A stretch of DNA of 64,000 bases from Candidatus Kryptonium thompsonii (GCA_001442925.1 LDXX01000009.1:1-64000), one strand, 5' to 3'; numbered from the stretch's first letter, positions 17,960 through 26,800 are shown. Made by a program: numbers and translations. Notes: generated by a model not told the origin, from the sequence alone.

Positions 17960-19681
17960 ATGGACATCAAAGGAAAAACAGTCCTTATCCTAGGAGCCTG
18001 GGGCCTTGTTGGTTCCGCCATAGCCAGGAGAATAGTTCAAGAAAAACCTAAGAACATAATCATAGCTTCCCTCAAACAGTGGGAAGCTGAAGAAGCAGTT
18101 GCAAAGTTAAAAGAAGAATTCCCCGAATTAGGTGATAACTTCTTCATACCATGGTGGGGAAATATTTTTGTAAGGGATGAATTTAAAGATATGAGCAGAG
18201 AAGAAATTTTATCAGACCCCGAGCGCAGAAGAATCTTAATTAATGACATAATCGGCGAGCTCACTGATGAAACCTTAAAACACTCAGCACTTTACAAACT
18301 GTTAAATCAATTTGCACCTGAAATTGTCATCGATTGTATCAATACCGCCACTGCAATTGCATACCAAAACATCTTCACAATAGCGACCGAAGTTCTAAAT
18401 TCAATTGACAAATTCAAAAACAGTGATGGAAAGAAGGAAAAAGAAAATCTAATTGAACTAACAGAAAGGTTGCTTGCGACCCTTTACATTCCTCAAATAA
18501 TAAAGCATGTTCAAATACTTTATCGATCGATGCAGGAGGTTGGAACAAAAATTTATGTCAAAATTGGGACGAGCGGTACAGGTGGAATGGGGCTAAATAT
18601 CCCATATACACACAGTGAGGAAAGACCCTCGAGGGTTTTGTTAAGTAAATCAGCTGTTGCGGGCGCTCATACACTTTTACTTTTCCTCATGGGGAGAACA
18701 CCAGATGCACCGATAACAAAAGAAATAAAGCCAACCGCAGCAATTGCGTGGAAAAAAATTGGATTTGGAGAGATAAAATTTCAAGGCAAACCTGTTGAAC
18801 TTATCGACTGCCCACCCGATAAAGCATTTAAGTTAAAGGGAACGCTTGAATTAAGAATTACTGAGAATAATTTTGAAAAACTTAACGAAACTCTAAAATC
18901 TGTTTTCATTGATACTGGGGAAAACGGACTTTTCTCAAGAGCTGAATTTGAAACACTTTCAACACCTGGGCAGATGGAATATGTAACACCTGAAGAGATT
19001 GCCGAAACCGTCATCTTTGAAATAAAGGGAGGAAATACAGGGCATGATATCATAAATGCGCTTGATCACGCAACCCTTGAACCAACTTACAGAGCTGGAT
19101 TTTTGACCGAATTTGCTTTAAAAAAGATGCGAGAACTTGAAAAACAATATAATGTTGAAAGTATAGCTTTTGAATTACTTGGTCCTCCAAGATTATCGAA
19201 ACTTTTATATGAAGCGCATCTCTTGAAACTTGCCTACGGGAGCATGGAAAATGCTGTTAAACAAGATCCAAAAGATATGAGCCAAAAATGCGCAGAAATT
19301 ATAAAGTCGAATAAAAAGTTAAGAGCGCAGATCATCTCGATAGGAATTCCAATTTTAATGCCAGATGGTGAGACTCTTATTCGTGGTAATGAAATTAAAA
19401 TCCCGCCATACCGAGGAGAAAACACAGTTGAAATAACTCCTGAAAAAATCAATCACTGGGCTTACGATGGCTGGGTTGATCTAAGAGTTGAAAATATGGA
19501 GGTCTGGAAAAGAAGATTTGAGCAGATAATAAAGGAAACTCAATTAATTCCTCCAGGTGATACAAGTTCAAGAGCTGTTAGAACAAAAGATTATTGGGAA
19601 GACTTTAAGACAATCAATGAAGGGAAACTCGCAGGTTGGATACTTGACCGTGAGGAACGTGGAATGAGAATGAAAGCATAA
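17960..19681 (+). CDS. Large NAD(P)-binding Rossmann-fold protein of unknown function
   Basis: A 573-residue protein with an N-terminal dinucleotide-binding motif (KTVLILGAWGLVGSAIARRI) and features reminiscent of extended short-chain dehydrogenases: VIDCINTATAIAYQN as an NxA-like strand, IGTSGTGGMGLNIPYTHSEE and then LLSKSAVAGAH in the catalytic region. At this length it has a C-terminal half of about 300 residues with no motif I recognise. No signal peptide or membrane helix. It is transcribed away from the acylase operon and is followed 72 nt later by an isochorismatase-like hydrolase, so the two may share a pathway. Function not assigned. Confidence 0.6.
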   Translation: MDIKGKTVLILGAWGLVGSAIARRIVQEKPKNIIIASLKQWEAEEAVAKLKEEFPELGDNFFIPWWGNIFVRDEFKDMSREEILSDPERRRILINDIIGELTDETLKHSALYKLLNQFAPEIVIDCINTATAIAYQNIFTIATEVLNSIDKFKNSDGKKEKENLIELTERLLATLYIPQIIKHVQILYRSMQEVGTKIYVKIGTSGTGGMGLNIPYTHSEERPSRVLLSKSAVAGAHTLLLFLMGRTPDAPITKEIKPTAAIAWKKIGFGEIKFQGKPVELIDCPPDKAFKLKGTLELRITENNFEKLNETLKSVFIDTGENGLFSRAEFETLSTPGQMEYVTPEEIAETVIFEIKGGNTGHDIINALDHATLEPTYRAGFLTEFALKKMRELEKQYNVESIAFELLGPPRLSKLLYEAHLLKLAYGSMENAVKQDPKDMSQKCAEIIKSNKKLRAQIISIGIPILMPDGETLIRGNEIKIPPYRGENTVEITPEKINHWAYDGWVDLRVENMEVWKRRFEQIIKETQLIPPGDTSSRAVRTKDYWEDFKTINEGKLAGWILDREERGMRMKA

Positions 19682-19753
19682 ATGAAACGCAAAGAAACTT
19701 CATTATGTTTTTAATTTTGAAAGATTTAGCAAAAATAAACACGGAGGTGCGCC

Positions 19754-20419
19754 ATGATTAGAGAGCTCATCTTCTGGGATGTTGATACACAATATGACTT
19801 CATGATGAAAGATGGGAAACTTTATGTGCCGAATGCTGAAGAGATAATTCCAAATCTCGAAAAGCTTTACAACTATGCCAGAAAAAATGAAATTCAAATC
19901 ATGGGTTCGGCTGACTATCATACTCTACAAGATGAGGAAATTTCCGATAATCCTGATTATTTAAATACCTTCCCACCTCATTGTTTGCAGAATACATCAG
20001 GCTGGGAAAGAATTGACGCAACGAAACCATTGAACCCGCTGTATATAGATAGTTCTCCCCTTTCAAAAGAAGAACTCGAAAAGATGATACGAGATCATAA
20101 GGGCGAAATAATTTTTAGAAAACAGAAATTTGATGTGTTTTCAAATCCAAATGTTGATCCTGTTCTTGAAATTATAAACCCTAAAGAAATTGTCGTCTTC
20201 GGTGTGGCACTTGATGTGTGTGATGCTTATGCGATAGAAGGATTTTTGAAGAGAGGAAAATATAAAATTTATCTCGTTGAAGATGCAGCAAAACCAATTT
20301 ATGAAGATCGAGGGAAGCAACTTATCGAGAAATGGAAAACTGAAGGCGTTGAAATTATAAAAACTGACGATATTGTTGAAAAAAATATCTTAAGCGATAA
20401 ATTTGCTTTCCAAAAGTAA
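19754..20419 (+). CDS. Isochorismatase/nicotinamidase-like cysteine hydrolase
   Basis: A 221-residue protein of the isochorismatase-like fold. Expected catalytic elements are the N-terminal Asp (FWDVDTQYDFM), a lysine in FRKQKFDVFSNPN, and the nucleophile cysteine in VVFGVALDVCDAYAIEG. Metal-site candidates are Asp and His in GSADYHTLQDEE. Nicotinamidases convert nicotinamide to nicotinate, but other members act on different amides, so the substrate is not certain. A GGAGGT site lies 5 nt before the ATG. It follows the Rossmann-fold gene and is closed by two terminator-like hairpins. Confidence 0.8.
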   Translation: MIRELIFWDVDTQYDFMMKDGKLYVPNAEEIIPNLEKLYNYARKNEIQIMGSADYHTLQDEEISDNPDYLNTFPPHCLQNTSGWERIDATKPLNPLYIDSSPLSKEELEKMIRDHKGEIIFRKQKFDVFSNPNVDPVLEIINPKEIVVFGVALDVCDAYAIEGFLKRGKYKIYLVEDAAKPIYEDRGKQLIEKWKTEGVEIIKTDDIVEKNILSDKFAFQK

Positions 20420-20427
20420 GAACATCC

Positions 20428-20450
20428 AAGGAAAATCCTTTTCCTTTTTG
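20428..20450 (+). terminator. Terminator after the isochorismatase-like gene
   Basis: AAGGAAAA (20428-20435) pairs with TTTTCCTT (20439-20446) around a 3-nt loop and runs into a T tract. It lies 9 nt after the stop. The stem is A/T-rich, so efficiency may be moderate. Confidence 0.55.
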
Positions 20451-20484
20451 TTGTTCAATTTAAAAATCTTATCTTTATCCTGTT

Positions 20485-20507
20485 CCTCCCCACAGTGGGA
20501 GGTTTTT
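20485..20507 (+). terminator. Second terminator-like hairpin before the PHP gene
   Basis: CCTCCC (20485-20490) pairs with GGGAGG (20497-20502), followed by TTTTT. It could act in tandem with the previous hairpin or as an attenuator for the PHP-purF transcript. Confidence 0.5.
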
Positions 20508-20511
20508 AAAT

Positions 20512-20530
20512 TTGTAAACTTTGTTTACAA
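20512..20530. promoter_or_regulatory. Perfect palindrome upstream of the PHP-purF genes, candidate operator
   Basis: TTGTAAAC (20512-20519) and GTTTACAA (20523-20530) form a perfect 8-bp dyad with a 3-nt centre, ending 17 nt before the PHP gene ATG. The half-sites resemble those of biotin-operon (BirA) operators, but the spacing is far too short for BirA. Position and symmetry suggest a repressor site for the PHP-purF transcript. The regulator is unknown. Confidence 0.4.
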
Positions 20531-20547
20531 TAAAATTTCTTAAATAA

Positions 20548-21606
20548 ATGTTTGAATATGTTGGCGTAGTTCATGTTCACTCCATCTATTCAGATGGAAC
20601 TGGAACAATCCCTGAGATAGCGAAAGCTGCAAGTGAACTTGGACTTGACTTTGTGATGATGACAGATCACAACACTTTAAAACCCAAGCATGATGGCTTT
20701 GAAGGGTGGTATAACGATACAATGATTATAATTGGTTATGAACTCAATGATCCAAATGATAAAAATCACTATCTTGTTTTCAGGGTAGATGAGGTTTTCT
20801 ATCCAAACAGTTCAGCAAAAGAATATGTGCAAAAGGTTAAAGCTCTAAATGGAATTGGGATAATAGCACATCCCGATGAAAGAAGAAACAATTTTGAAGA
20901 ATATCCCCCATATCCTTGGAAAGAGTGGGATTTGGATGAATTTACAGGGATTGAAATTTGGAACCATATGTCCGAATGGGTTGAGGGATTAACGCAACAA
21001 AATAAATTTCAAAGATTTATCCATCCCCTTAAATCCTTGCAAGGTCCTTATCCCGAAACTCTCAAACGTTGGGATGAAATAGCGAGGAGAAAAAGAGTTG
21101 TTGGAATTGGAGGCGTTGACGCACACGGGCATAAATATAAAATTTGGCAACTGTTTGAAGTTGAGGTATTTCCATATAAAGTTATGTTCAGAGGGATTAG
21201 AACCCATGTTTTACTTGATGAACCCATAGATAAAAGCAAAAAGGAAAATTTTGAACTTTACAAACAAAAAATTTTTTCAGCAATTGAAAACGGGCGATGT
21301 TTTGTCGCCTATGCATATTTTGCTGACCCCAAGGGCTTCAGATTTTTCGCTGAGAGAAATGGTGAAATTTTTCAAATGGGAGATTATATTGAAATTGATG
21401 ATAAACCAATTAAATTAAATGTACTTTTGCCCCGACCAGGAGAAATAATTTTACTAAGAAACGGTGAAGTTATGACTAAAATTTATGGAGACAGGTTAAC
21501 ATATGAAGTCGGAGAGACAGGGGTTTATAGAGTTGAAGCTCGGCATAATGAGAAACCATGGATTTTTTCGAACCATATAAGGATTGGAAATAAAGGAGTG
21601 ATTTAA
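20548..21606 (+). CDS. PHP-domain metal-dependent phosphoesterase-like protein
   Basis: A 352-residue protein with the PHP metal-binding motifs in order: HVHSIYSDGTG (about 10-20), MTDHNTL (about 39-45), IIAHPDE (about 108-114) and GVDAHGHK near 190. The family hydrolyses phosphate esters using up to three metal ions; free-standing members include histidinol phosphatases and nucleotide phosphatases. The C-terminal 100 residues (about 255-350) look like an added beta-rich domain. It ends one base before purF, so the two are coupled, but the substrate is unknown. Confidence 0.8.
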   Translation: MFEYVGVVHVHSIYSDGTGTIPEIAKAASELGLDFVMMTDHNTLKPKHDGFEGWYNDTMIIIGYELNDPNDKNHYLVFRVDEVFYPNSSAKEYVQKVKALNGIGIIAHPDERRNNFEEYPPYPWKEWDLDEFTGIEIWNHMSEWVEGLTQQNKFQRFIHPLKSLQGPYPETLKRWDEIARRKRVVGIGGVDAHGHKYKIWQLFEVEVFPYKVMFRGIRTHVLLDEPIDKSKKENFELYKQKIFSAIENGRCFVAYAYFADPKGFRFFAERNGEIFQMGDYIEIDDKPIKLNVLLPRPGEIILLRNGEVMTKIYGDRLTYEVGETGVYRVEARHNEKPWIFSNHIRIGNKGVI

Positions 21607-21607
21607 T

Positions 21608-23089
21608 GTGTGCGGTATATTTGGAATTTATGGACATCCTCAAGCTGCGTTGATGACCTATTATGGGCTTTATGCGCTTCAGCATAGAGGACAGGAATCA
21701 ACAGGGATTGTTACATGCGAAAGAGATGAATTAAGTGGAAAAGTTAAATTTAATTTCCACAAGGGCCTTGGACTTGTTGCCGATGTTTTTAAAGACGAAA
21801 AAATAATTAACGAATATCTTAGAGGAACATCAGCAATTGGACATAATCGTTATTCAACCACTGGCGCCTCAAACAAAGCAAACATTCAGCCCTTTGTTGT
21901 TCATTATAAAGGTGGAAATCTTGCAATTGCACATAATGGGAATTTGACCAACACACGAACTTTGCGAAATAAACTTCAATTGGAGGGAACAATTTTCCAG
22001 TCTTCAACTGATACGGAAATTATTTTACACTTAATTGCAAAAAGCCAAAGGGAAGATCAAATTGAGCAGATAAAAGAATCATTAAATCAAATTGAAGGGG
22101 CATATTCCCTTGTTATTCTCACAGATGACAAGCTTATAGCGATTCGTGACCCGTATGGATTTAGACCTCTCTCAGTCGGTATTATGCCCGATGGAGCTTA
22201 TGTCGTTGCATCAGAAACATGTGCTTTTGATCTGATTGAAGCAAAATACGTGCGCGATGTTTTGCCTGGTGAAATGCTTGTCATTGACGATGAAGTGATA
22301 AGGACTGGAAATTTGAAATCGTATTGGATAGAGAAGAAAGTTGAAAGACAGGCGTTCTGCATTTTTGAATTTATTTATTTCTCACGACCCGACAGTAAAA
22401 TTTTTGGTGAAAATGTTGATAAAGTGAGGCGAAAACTTGGAAAATTGCTTGCACATGAACATCCCGCTCCCAAATCAACTGAAGATGACAAGGTAATTGT
22501 AATCAATGTGCCCGACTCAAGTAATACAGCGACCCTTGGATTTGTTACTGAAAGCAACAAACTTGGGAACAATGTTAAAATTGAAATTGGCTTGATAAGA
22601 AGTCATTATGTTGGCAGAACATTTATTCAACCACAACAGAATATGAGAGAGTTAAATGTAAAGGTAAAGTTTAATACTGTCAAGGGAGTTCTTGAAAACA
22701 AGCGTGTTGTAATAGTTGACGACTCAATAGTGCGTGGGACGACATCGAAGGCGCTTGTAAAACTTATCAAAGAAGCTGGGGCAAGAGAAGTTCATTTCAG
22801 AGTTGCTTCACCTCCGATCAAATTTCCATGTTACTATGGGATGGATTTCCCAAGCCAAGAAGAATTAATAGCGTCAAGATTAAACGGAGATATTGAAGCG
22901 ATAAGGAAAGAGCTTGGCGTTGAAACACTTGGATATTTATCTGTTGAAAAACTTTTGGAATCGGCACCGAAACACCTAAGTTTTTGCACAGCCTGCTTCA
23001 CGGGTAATTATCCAACTTCAACTGAAGAAAAACCCGAAAAATATGAACATGAATTAAACATCAAAGAAGCAACCGAAAGGTTTGATTGA
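21608..23089 (+). CDS. purF: Amidophosphoribosyltransferase (glutamine PRPP amidotransferase)
   Basis: A 493-residue enzyme for the first committed step of purine synthesis (PRPP plus glutamine to phosphoribosylamine). The start is GTG at 21608, one base after the PHP stop. It is fixed by the need for Cys at position 2, the glutaminase nucleophile (MCGIFGIYG), so there is no propeptide. The N-terminal half is a class II glutaminase (LQHRGQESTG, GHNRYSTTG, NGNLTN). The C-terminal half has the PRPP-binding loop VVIVDDSIVRGTT. Four cysteines (QAFCIFEF, FPCYYG and SFCTACFTG) match the 4Fe-4S ligands of the Bacillus-type enzyme. Confidence 0.97.
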   Translation: MCGIFGIYGHPQAALMTYYGLYALQHRGQESTGIVTCERDELSGKVKFNFHKGLGLVADVFKDEKIINEYLRGTSAIGHNRYSTTGASNKANIQPFVVHYKGGNLAIAHNGNLTNTRTLRNKLQLEGTIFQSSTDTEIILHLIAKSQREDQIEQIKESLNQIEGAYSLVILTDDKLIAIRDPYGFRPLSVGIMPDGAYVVASETCAFDLIEAKYVRDVLPGEMLVIDDEVIRTGNLKSYWIEKKVERQAFCIFEFIYFSRPDSKIFGENVDKVRRKLGKLLAHEHPAPKSTEDDKVIVINVPDSSNTATLGFVTESNKLGNNVKIEIGLIRSHYVGRTFIQPQQNMRELNVKVKFNTVKGVLENKRVVIVDDSIVRGTTSKALVKLIKEAGAREVHFRVASPPIKFPCYYGMDFPSQEELIASRLNGDIEAIRKELGVETLGYLSVEKLLESAPKHLSFCTACFTGNYPTSTEEKPEKYEHELNIKEATERFD

Positions 23090-23090
23090 G

Positions 23091-23678
23091 ATGAATAAAA
23101 AAATTTTAAACATCTCGAATTTTTTAAGTTTCAGTAGATTTATAATTTTAATCCCAGCGATTTACTTTTTAACTAAGGAATCTGGAATTATTCTTTTTGA
23201 TGCATACGGCTTACATCTTTCTTTCAATCGTGCAATATCGATGCTTTTTATGTTGATGCTTTATTTGACTGATTTAGCAGATGGATATTTTGCAAGGAAG
23301 TATAATCAAATTACGGAGTTTGGAAAGATAATCGATCCACTTGCTGATAAAGTTTGCGTTGGAGCAATTGTTTTAAGTTTGGTGCAACAGGGTGATCTAC
23401 CAGCATGGTATGTCGGCGTAGTCATCGGGCGTGATTTGTTAATACTATCTGCGGGTGCCTATTTAAGCACACGAATAAAATTTGTTCTGCCATCAAATAA
23501 AATTGGTAAATACACCGTAACATCAATTGCAATTGTCATCGCCTTTGCCATGTTCAAGGCAAAGGGTTTTATCATGGACATTTTAATCACGGCAAGTTTG
23601 GCAATGATTTTTCTTTCGCTTTATGTTTATGGCAAAAGATTTTTCGAACATTTAAAAAATGTCAATCTAAGAACCTGA
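23091..23678 (+). CDS. pgsA: CDP-alcohol phosphatidyltransferase (PgsA-like)
   Basis: About 195 residues with several transmembrane helices and the complete CDP-alcohol phosphotransferase motif DLADGYFAR, then GKIIDPLADK (D-x2-D-G-x2-A-R-x8-G-x3-D-x3-D). Most likely makes phosphatidylglycerol phosphate from CDP-diacylglycerol and glycerol-3-phosphate; other alcohol acceptors cannot be excluded. The frame is open from a TTG at 23082, inside purF; the ATG at 23091, two nt after the purF stop codon, is the preferred start. Confidence 0.85.
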   Translation: MNKKILNISNFLSFSRFIILIPAIYFLTKESGIILFDAYGLHLSFNRAISMLFMLMLYLTDLADGYFARKYNQITEFGKIIDPLADKVCVGAIVLSLVQQGDLPAWYVGVVIGRDLLILSAGAYLSTRIKFVLPSNKIGKYTVTSIAIVIAFAMFKAKGFIMDILITASLAMIFLSLYVYGKRFFEHLKNVNLRT

Positions 23679-23703
23679 AAAATAAACTCGCTCTGTGGGG
23701 AAT

Positions 23704-24651
23704 ATGGGAATTCTGGACAAACTTAGTTTAAAAAAGATCAAAGATGGTTTAACAAGGACAAGAAATGATCTTCTTGGGAAAATTTTAAATTTATTTGGAA
23801 CAACGAGAGCAATTGATGCGAACTTTTTCACTAATCTGGAAGAAATTTTAATTTCAGCCGATGTTGGGGTTGATATGACAGATAAAATAATTTCAAACTT
23901 AAAAGAAAGGCTAAAAATTGAAAGGATAAACGAGGTAAACGATGTTCTCACAATTTTAAAAGATGAACTTTACAAAATTTTAAAATCCACTTGCGACTCT
24001 AAAGATCTCGATCCGTTCTTAATCCCAGAAGGGGTAAAACCATTTGTTATAATGATCGTTGGCGTCAATGGCGTTGGAAAAACGACAACCATCGGCAAGC
24101 TCGCTTATAATTATAAATCCCGCGGCAAAAAAGTTTTAATTGGCGCAGCCGATACGTTCAGGGCGGCTGCAAACGAACAACTTGAGATATGGGCAGAAAG
24201 AGCTGGGGTTGATATAATCCAACAACAAAAGGGAGCTGATCCAGGGGCTGTCGTATTTGACACCCTTAAATCGGCAGTTGCACGGAATATTGATGTTGTT
24301 TTAGTTGATACCGCTGGGCGACTTCATACCAAGACAAATTTAATGGAGGAACTTAAAAAAGTTAAAAAAGTAATGCAGAAGGTAATCCCCGAAGCACCCC
24401 ATGAAGTATGGCTTGTGCTTGATGCGACCACTGGTCAAAACTCAATTCAACAAGCGAGACAATTTAAACAAGCTGTTGGAGTAACTGGTTTAATCATCAC
24501 AAAACTTGATGGAACGGCAAAAGGCGGTGTCGTATTTGCAATCGCAAATGAACTGAAAATACCTGTTAAATTTATAGGGGTTGGAGAAGATATCGATGAT
24601 CTTCAACCGTTTGATCCAGAAGTTTTTGTCGATGCGTTGCTCAAAACATAA
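23704..24651 (+). CDS. ftsY: Signal recognition particle receptor FtsY
   Basis: About 315 residues containing the NG domain of the SRP GTPases: helical N domain (about 1-95), P-loop GVNGVGKTTTIGKLA, DTFRAAANEQL, the G3 motif DTAGRLHTKTNLMEEL, and the G4 motif TKLDGTAKGG. FtsY docks ribosome-SRP complexes to the Sec translocon. There is no long acidic A domain, as in many non-proteobacterial forms. A GTG at 23695 in frame is possible, but the ATG at 23704 is preceded by TGGGGAAT and fits the family better. Confidence 0.97.
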   Translation: MGILDKLSLKKIKDGLTRTRNDLLGKILNLFGTTRAIDANFFTNLEEILISADVGVDMTDKIISNLKERLKIERINEVNDVLTILKDELYKILKSTCDSKDLDPFLIPEGVKPFVIMIVGVNGVGKTTTIGKLAYNYKSRGKKVLIGAADTFRAAANEQLEIWAERAGVDIIQQQKGADPGAVVFDTLKSAVARNIDVVLVDTAGRLHTKTNLMEELKKVKKVMQKVIPEAPHEVWLVLDATTGQNSIQQARQFKQAVGVTGLIITKLDGTAKGGVVFAIANELKIPVKFIGVGEDIDDLQPFDPEVFVDALLKT

Positions 24652-24671
24652 TTTAAAATCATGAAATAAAA

Positions 24672-26351
24672 TTGGAAGAAACCAGAAAATTTGCAAGACT
24701 GTTAATTATTCTCTTACTTCTTTTCTTTTTGCTCCACAGATTTTATAATCTTGGCTTCAAAGAGCTTCAAATGTGGGATGAATCCCTTTACGGGGTTCGT
24801 GCGAAAGCCATCTATTACTTCAACGAATGGATTGACCAAACAAATTATGCCGTGGGAGGATTATATTCATCAGCACATCCGCCTTTGTTCATCTGGCTGA
24901 CCACGATTTTATACAAGATCTTCGGCATCTCAGAATTTACAACGAGATTTTTCTCAGCTTTATTTGGTTCACTAATCGTTCTGCTTACATATTTGATGGC
25001 AAGGAAATTTTTCGATCATCAATCAAGCTTTTTAACAATACCTTTTATAGGCTCAATTTATCTGGTTAACTTTTACTCAAGGCAGGCACAGCTTGACATC
25101 CCATACATATTTTTTATAACGCTCTCCCTTTACTTTTATCTTGAGTTTTTAAACGGTAAAAAATTTCACCTGTATTTATCTTCTTTTGCTTTGGGGCTTG
25201 CCCTGATGACAAAAATAATTGTCGGCTTTTTCGTTCCCATAACACTTGCGTTTTTTCTATTCACAATGTATCTAACCGGCAGGGTCAAATTTAAAGAAGC
25301 CTGTCTTCAATTGATCACTTTAACTTCAATAGGGCTTCTTATAGCCTTGCCATGGCATGTTTATATGCTTACAGCCCACGGCGAGGATTTTATAAATACA
25401 TTCTTTAAATTTCACATAATTGAAAGATTAACTGAAGGCGTTGAGGAGAACATCCCTGAGCTTGGCTACTTTTACATTCTGAATCAGTTAATTGTTCAAT
25501 TTCCCCCATCGATACTTGTTTTCATCGATTTAATTAAAAATGTCAAACACTTAAAGAAAATTGACAGCCAAAAGATTTTAATTCACTCGTGGTTTTGGAG
25601 CGAATTTTTTATCATCTCGCTTTCAAAAACAAAAATACCCAACTATGTTCTTCCACTATTTGTTCCAGCGGTTATAATTTCTGCAAACTATATAAAAGAA
25701 GTGATAGATAAAAAAGAAGGGATTTTCCCGCTCTCGCTTTTGTTAATTTCGCTTGTGTGGTCGTCAAGTCAAGAATTAAGAAATGCGGTTAAGGAAGTTT
25801 TAAAGCTCAATGCGGATTTAAACTCGCTGATCATCACTGCACTATTTGCTTTATCAATGCCATTTATTTTGTCAGTTGTGAGTTTAGTTTTAAAGAAAAT
25901 TGAATCGGGTAAAATTGTAAAGTTTGTTTATGTAATGGCTATTGGCGTTGGTTTATTTTCAATTTTAAAGACGGAATTCTTCATAGATTATGAAAGATAC
26001 AATGATGGCGCTGAAAAGGTTTGCAGTTTTATAGATAGTTCAAAGGTTGACACAGTTCTTTACCTTCACACAAAACACTCGACGGCTGGGATGAACCCCC
26101 AATTGACATTTTACTCATACCGCAAGCTTTCGGGCTTAATAAAGTGGATAGAAATTCCAAGGGGCAAGCATCAAATTATAAAAAATTATCTCCACAATTT
26201 ACGAAATCCGATCGTCATAGTAGAGCGAACAGCCCGAGATTTACAAAATAAACAACATGAATTTGAATCTACGAAACATCTTCTCCTTGAAGCTGGATTT
26301 AAAGAGTTGATAAATGTCAGAAGGTATATTCTTTTTAAAAGGGAGCCATGA
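24672..26351 (+). CDS. Glycosyltransferase family 39 / ArnT-like membrane protein
   Basis: A 559-residue GT-C fold membrane protein. After a first helix (about 8-24) comes the family motif ELQMWDESLYGVRA, whose acidic residues form the catalytic DE pair in the first periplasmic loop; LYSSAHPPLFIWLTT matches the following HPPL element of ArnT/PMT-like enzymes. About ten more hydrophobic segments follow to residue 430, then a soluble tail. These enzymes transfer a sugar from a lipid-phosphate donor to lipid A, glycan or protein. The start is a TTG just after ftsY; no upstream ATG exists in frame. Confidence 0.82.
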   Translation: MEETRKFARLLIILLLLFFLLHRFYNLGFKELQMWDESLYGVRAKAIYYFNEWIDQTNYAVGGLYSSAHPPLFIWLTTILYKIFGISEFTTRFFSALFGSLIVLLTYLMARKFFDHQSSFLTIPFIGSIYLVNFYSRQAQLDIPYIFFITLSLYFYLEFLNGKKFHLYLSSFALGLALMTKIIVGFFVPITLAFFLFTMYLTGRVKFKEACLQLITLTSIGLLIALPWHVYMLTAHGEDFINTFFKFHIIERLTEGVEENIPELGYFYILNQLIVQFPPSILVFIDLIKNVKHLKKIDSQKILIHSWFWSEFFIISLSKTKIPNYVLPLFVPAVIISANYIKEVIDKKEGIFPLSLLLISLVWSSSQELRNAVKEVLKLNADLNSLIITALFALSMPFILSVVSLVLKKIESGKIVKFVYVMAIGVGLFSILKTEFFIDYERYNDGAEKVCSFIDSSKVDTVLYLHTKHSTAGMNPQLTFYSYRKLSGLIKWIEIPRGKHQIIKNYLHNLRNPIVIVERTARDLQNKQHEFESTKHLLLEAGFKELINVRRYILFKREP

Positions 26352-26364
26352 AATCTTTCAAAAA

Positions 26365-26396
26365 TTTGATTTATTCCATCAAAAATTTTATATTTA
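26365..26396 (+). promoter_or_regulatory. Candidate promoter for tRNA-Arg and the cobalamin leader
   Basis: TTTGAT (26365-26370) and TATATTTA (26389-26396) are 18 nt apart and end 16 nt before the tRNA. The second box resembles the TAnnTTTG -7 box of Bacteroidota. No promoter can fit well between the tRNA and the riboswitch, so this may serve both. Confidence 0.42.
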
Positions 26397-26412
26397 CACA
26401 AAGTTTCACCCC

Positions 26413-26485
<73 letters not shown>

Positions 26486-26502
26486 CTCGTTCTTTAACAT
26501 TG

Positions 26503-26689
26503 GGATTCTGGCCCCCTTAAAGGGGTTAAAAGGGAAGTCCGGTGAAAATCCGGCGCTGCCCCGCAACTGTGATCCCGTAAAATAAAACTTCAGCAATGCG
26601 CTTAATACAGCGCTAAAGCCACTGTTCCCTAAATGGGAATGGGAAGGCAAGCTGAAGTTTCGGGAAAGCCAGGAGACCTGCCAGAATCC
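26503..26689 (+). promoter_or_regulatory. Cobalamin (AdoCbl) riboswitch aptamer
   Basis: Closing helix P1 pairs GGATTCTGG (26503-26511) with CCAGAATCC (26681-26689). Inside are the conserved blocks of the cobalamin aptamer: GGGAAgtCCGGTGAAAATCC followed by GCTGCCCCGCAACTGTGA, the GCCACTG core (26618-26624), GGGAAGGC, and the B12 box AGCCAGGAGACCTGCC (26667-26682). It lies before a BtuB-like receptor gene, the usual target, and should lower expression when cobalamin is abundant. Confidence 0.96.
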
Positions 26690-26693
26690 ACGG

Positions 26694-26757
26694 GAATCCA
26701 AAACCTCCGAGGGGAGGTTGAGGATTCAAAAAGAAACAAGTTTTGAATTTCTCAACC
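26694..26757 (+). promoter_or_regulatory. Riboswitch expression platform: two mutually exclusive hairpins
   Basis: Hairpin H1 pairs GAATCC and AACCTCC (26694-26708) with GGAGGTT and GGATTC (26713-26727). Hairpin H2 pairs GGTTGAG plus ATTCAAAA (26716-26730) with TTTTGAAT plus CTCAACC (26741-26757). H2 overlaps both H1 and the left arm of the downstream terminator, so it reads as the antiterminator and H1 as the anti-antiterminator. Confidence 0.65.
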
Positions 26758-26800
26758 CAACCTTCTCTCGGGGTTTTTCCTGGGAGTTGGTTGGGTTTTT
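26754..26800 (+). terminator. Riboswitch-controlled intrinsic terminator before btuB
   Basis: AACCCAACC (26754-26762) pairs with GGTTGGGTT (26789-26797), with further pairing inside, and continues into a T run. It ends 27 nt before the btuB-like ATG. Its left arm is partly shared with the antiterminator hairpin H2. Confidence 0.85.

Noticed and set aside
20512-20530. BirA (biotin operon) operator
   Set aside because: Half-sites look similar, but BirA sites need about 14-16 nt between halves; here there are 3, and no biotin genes are near.
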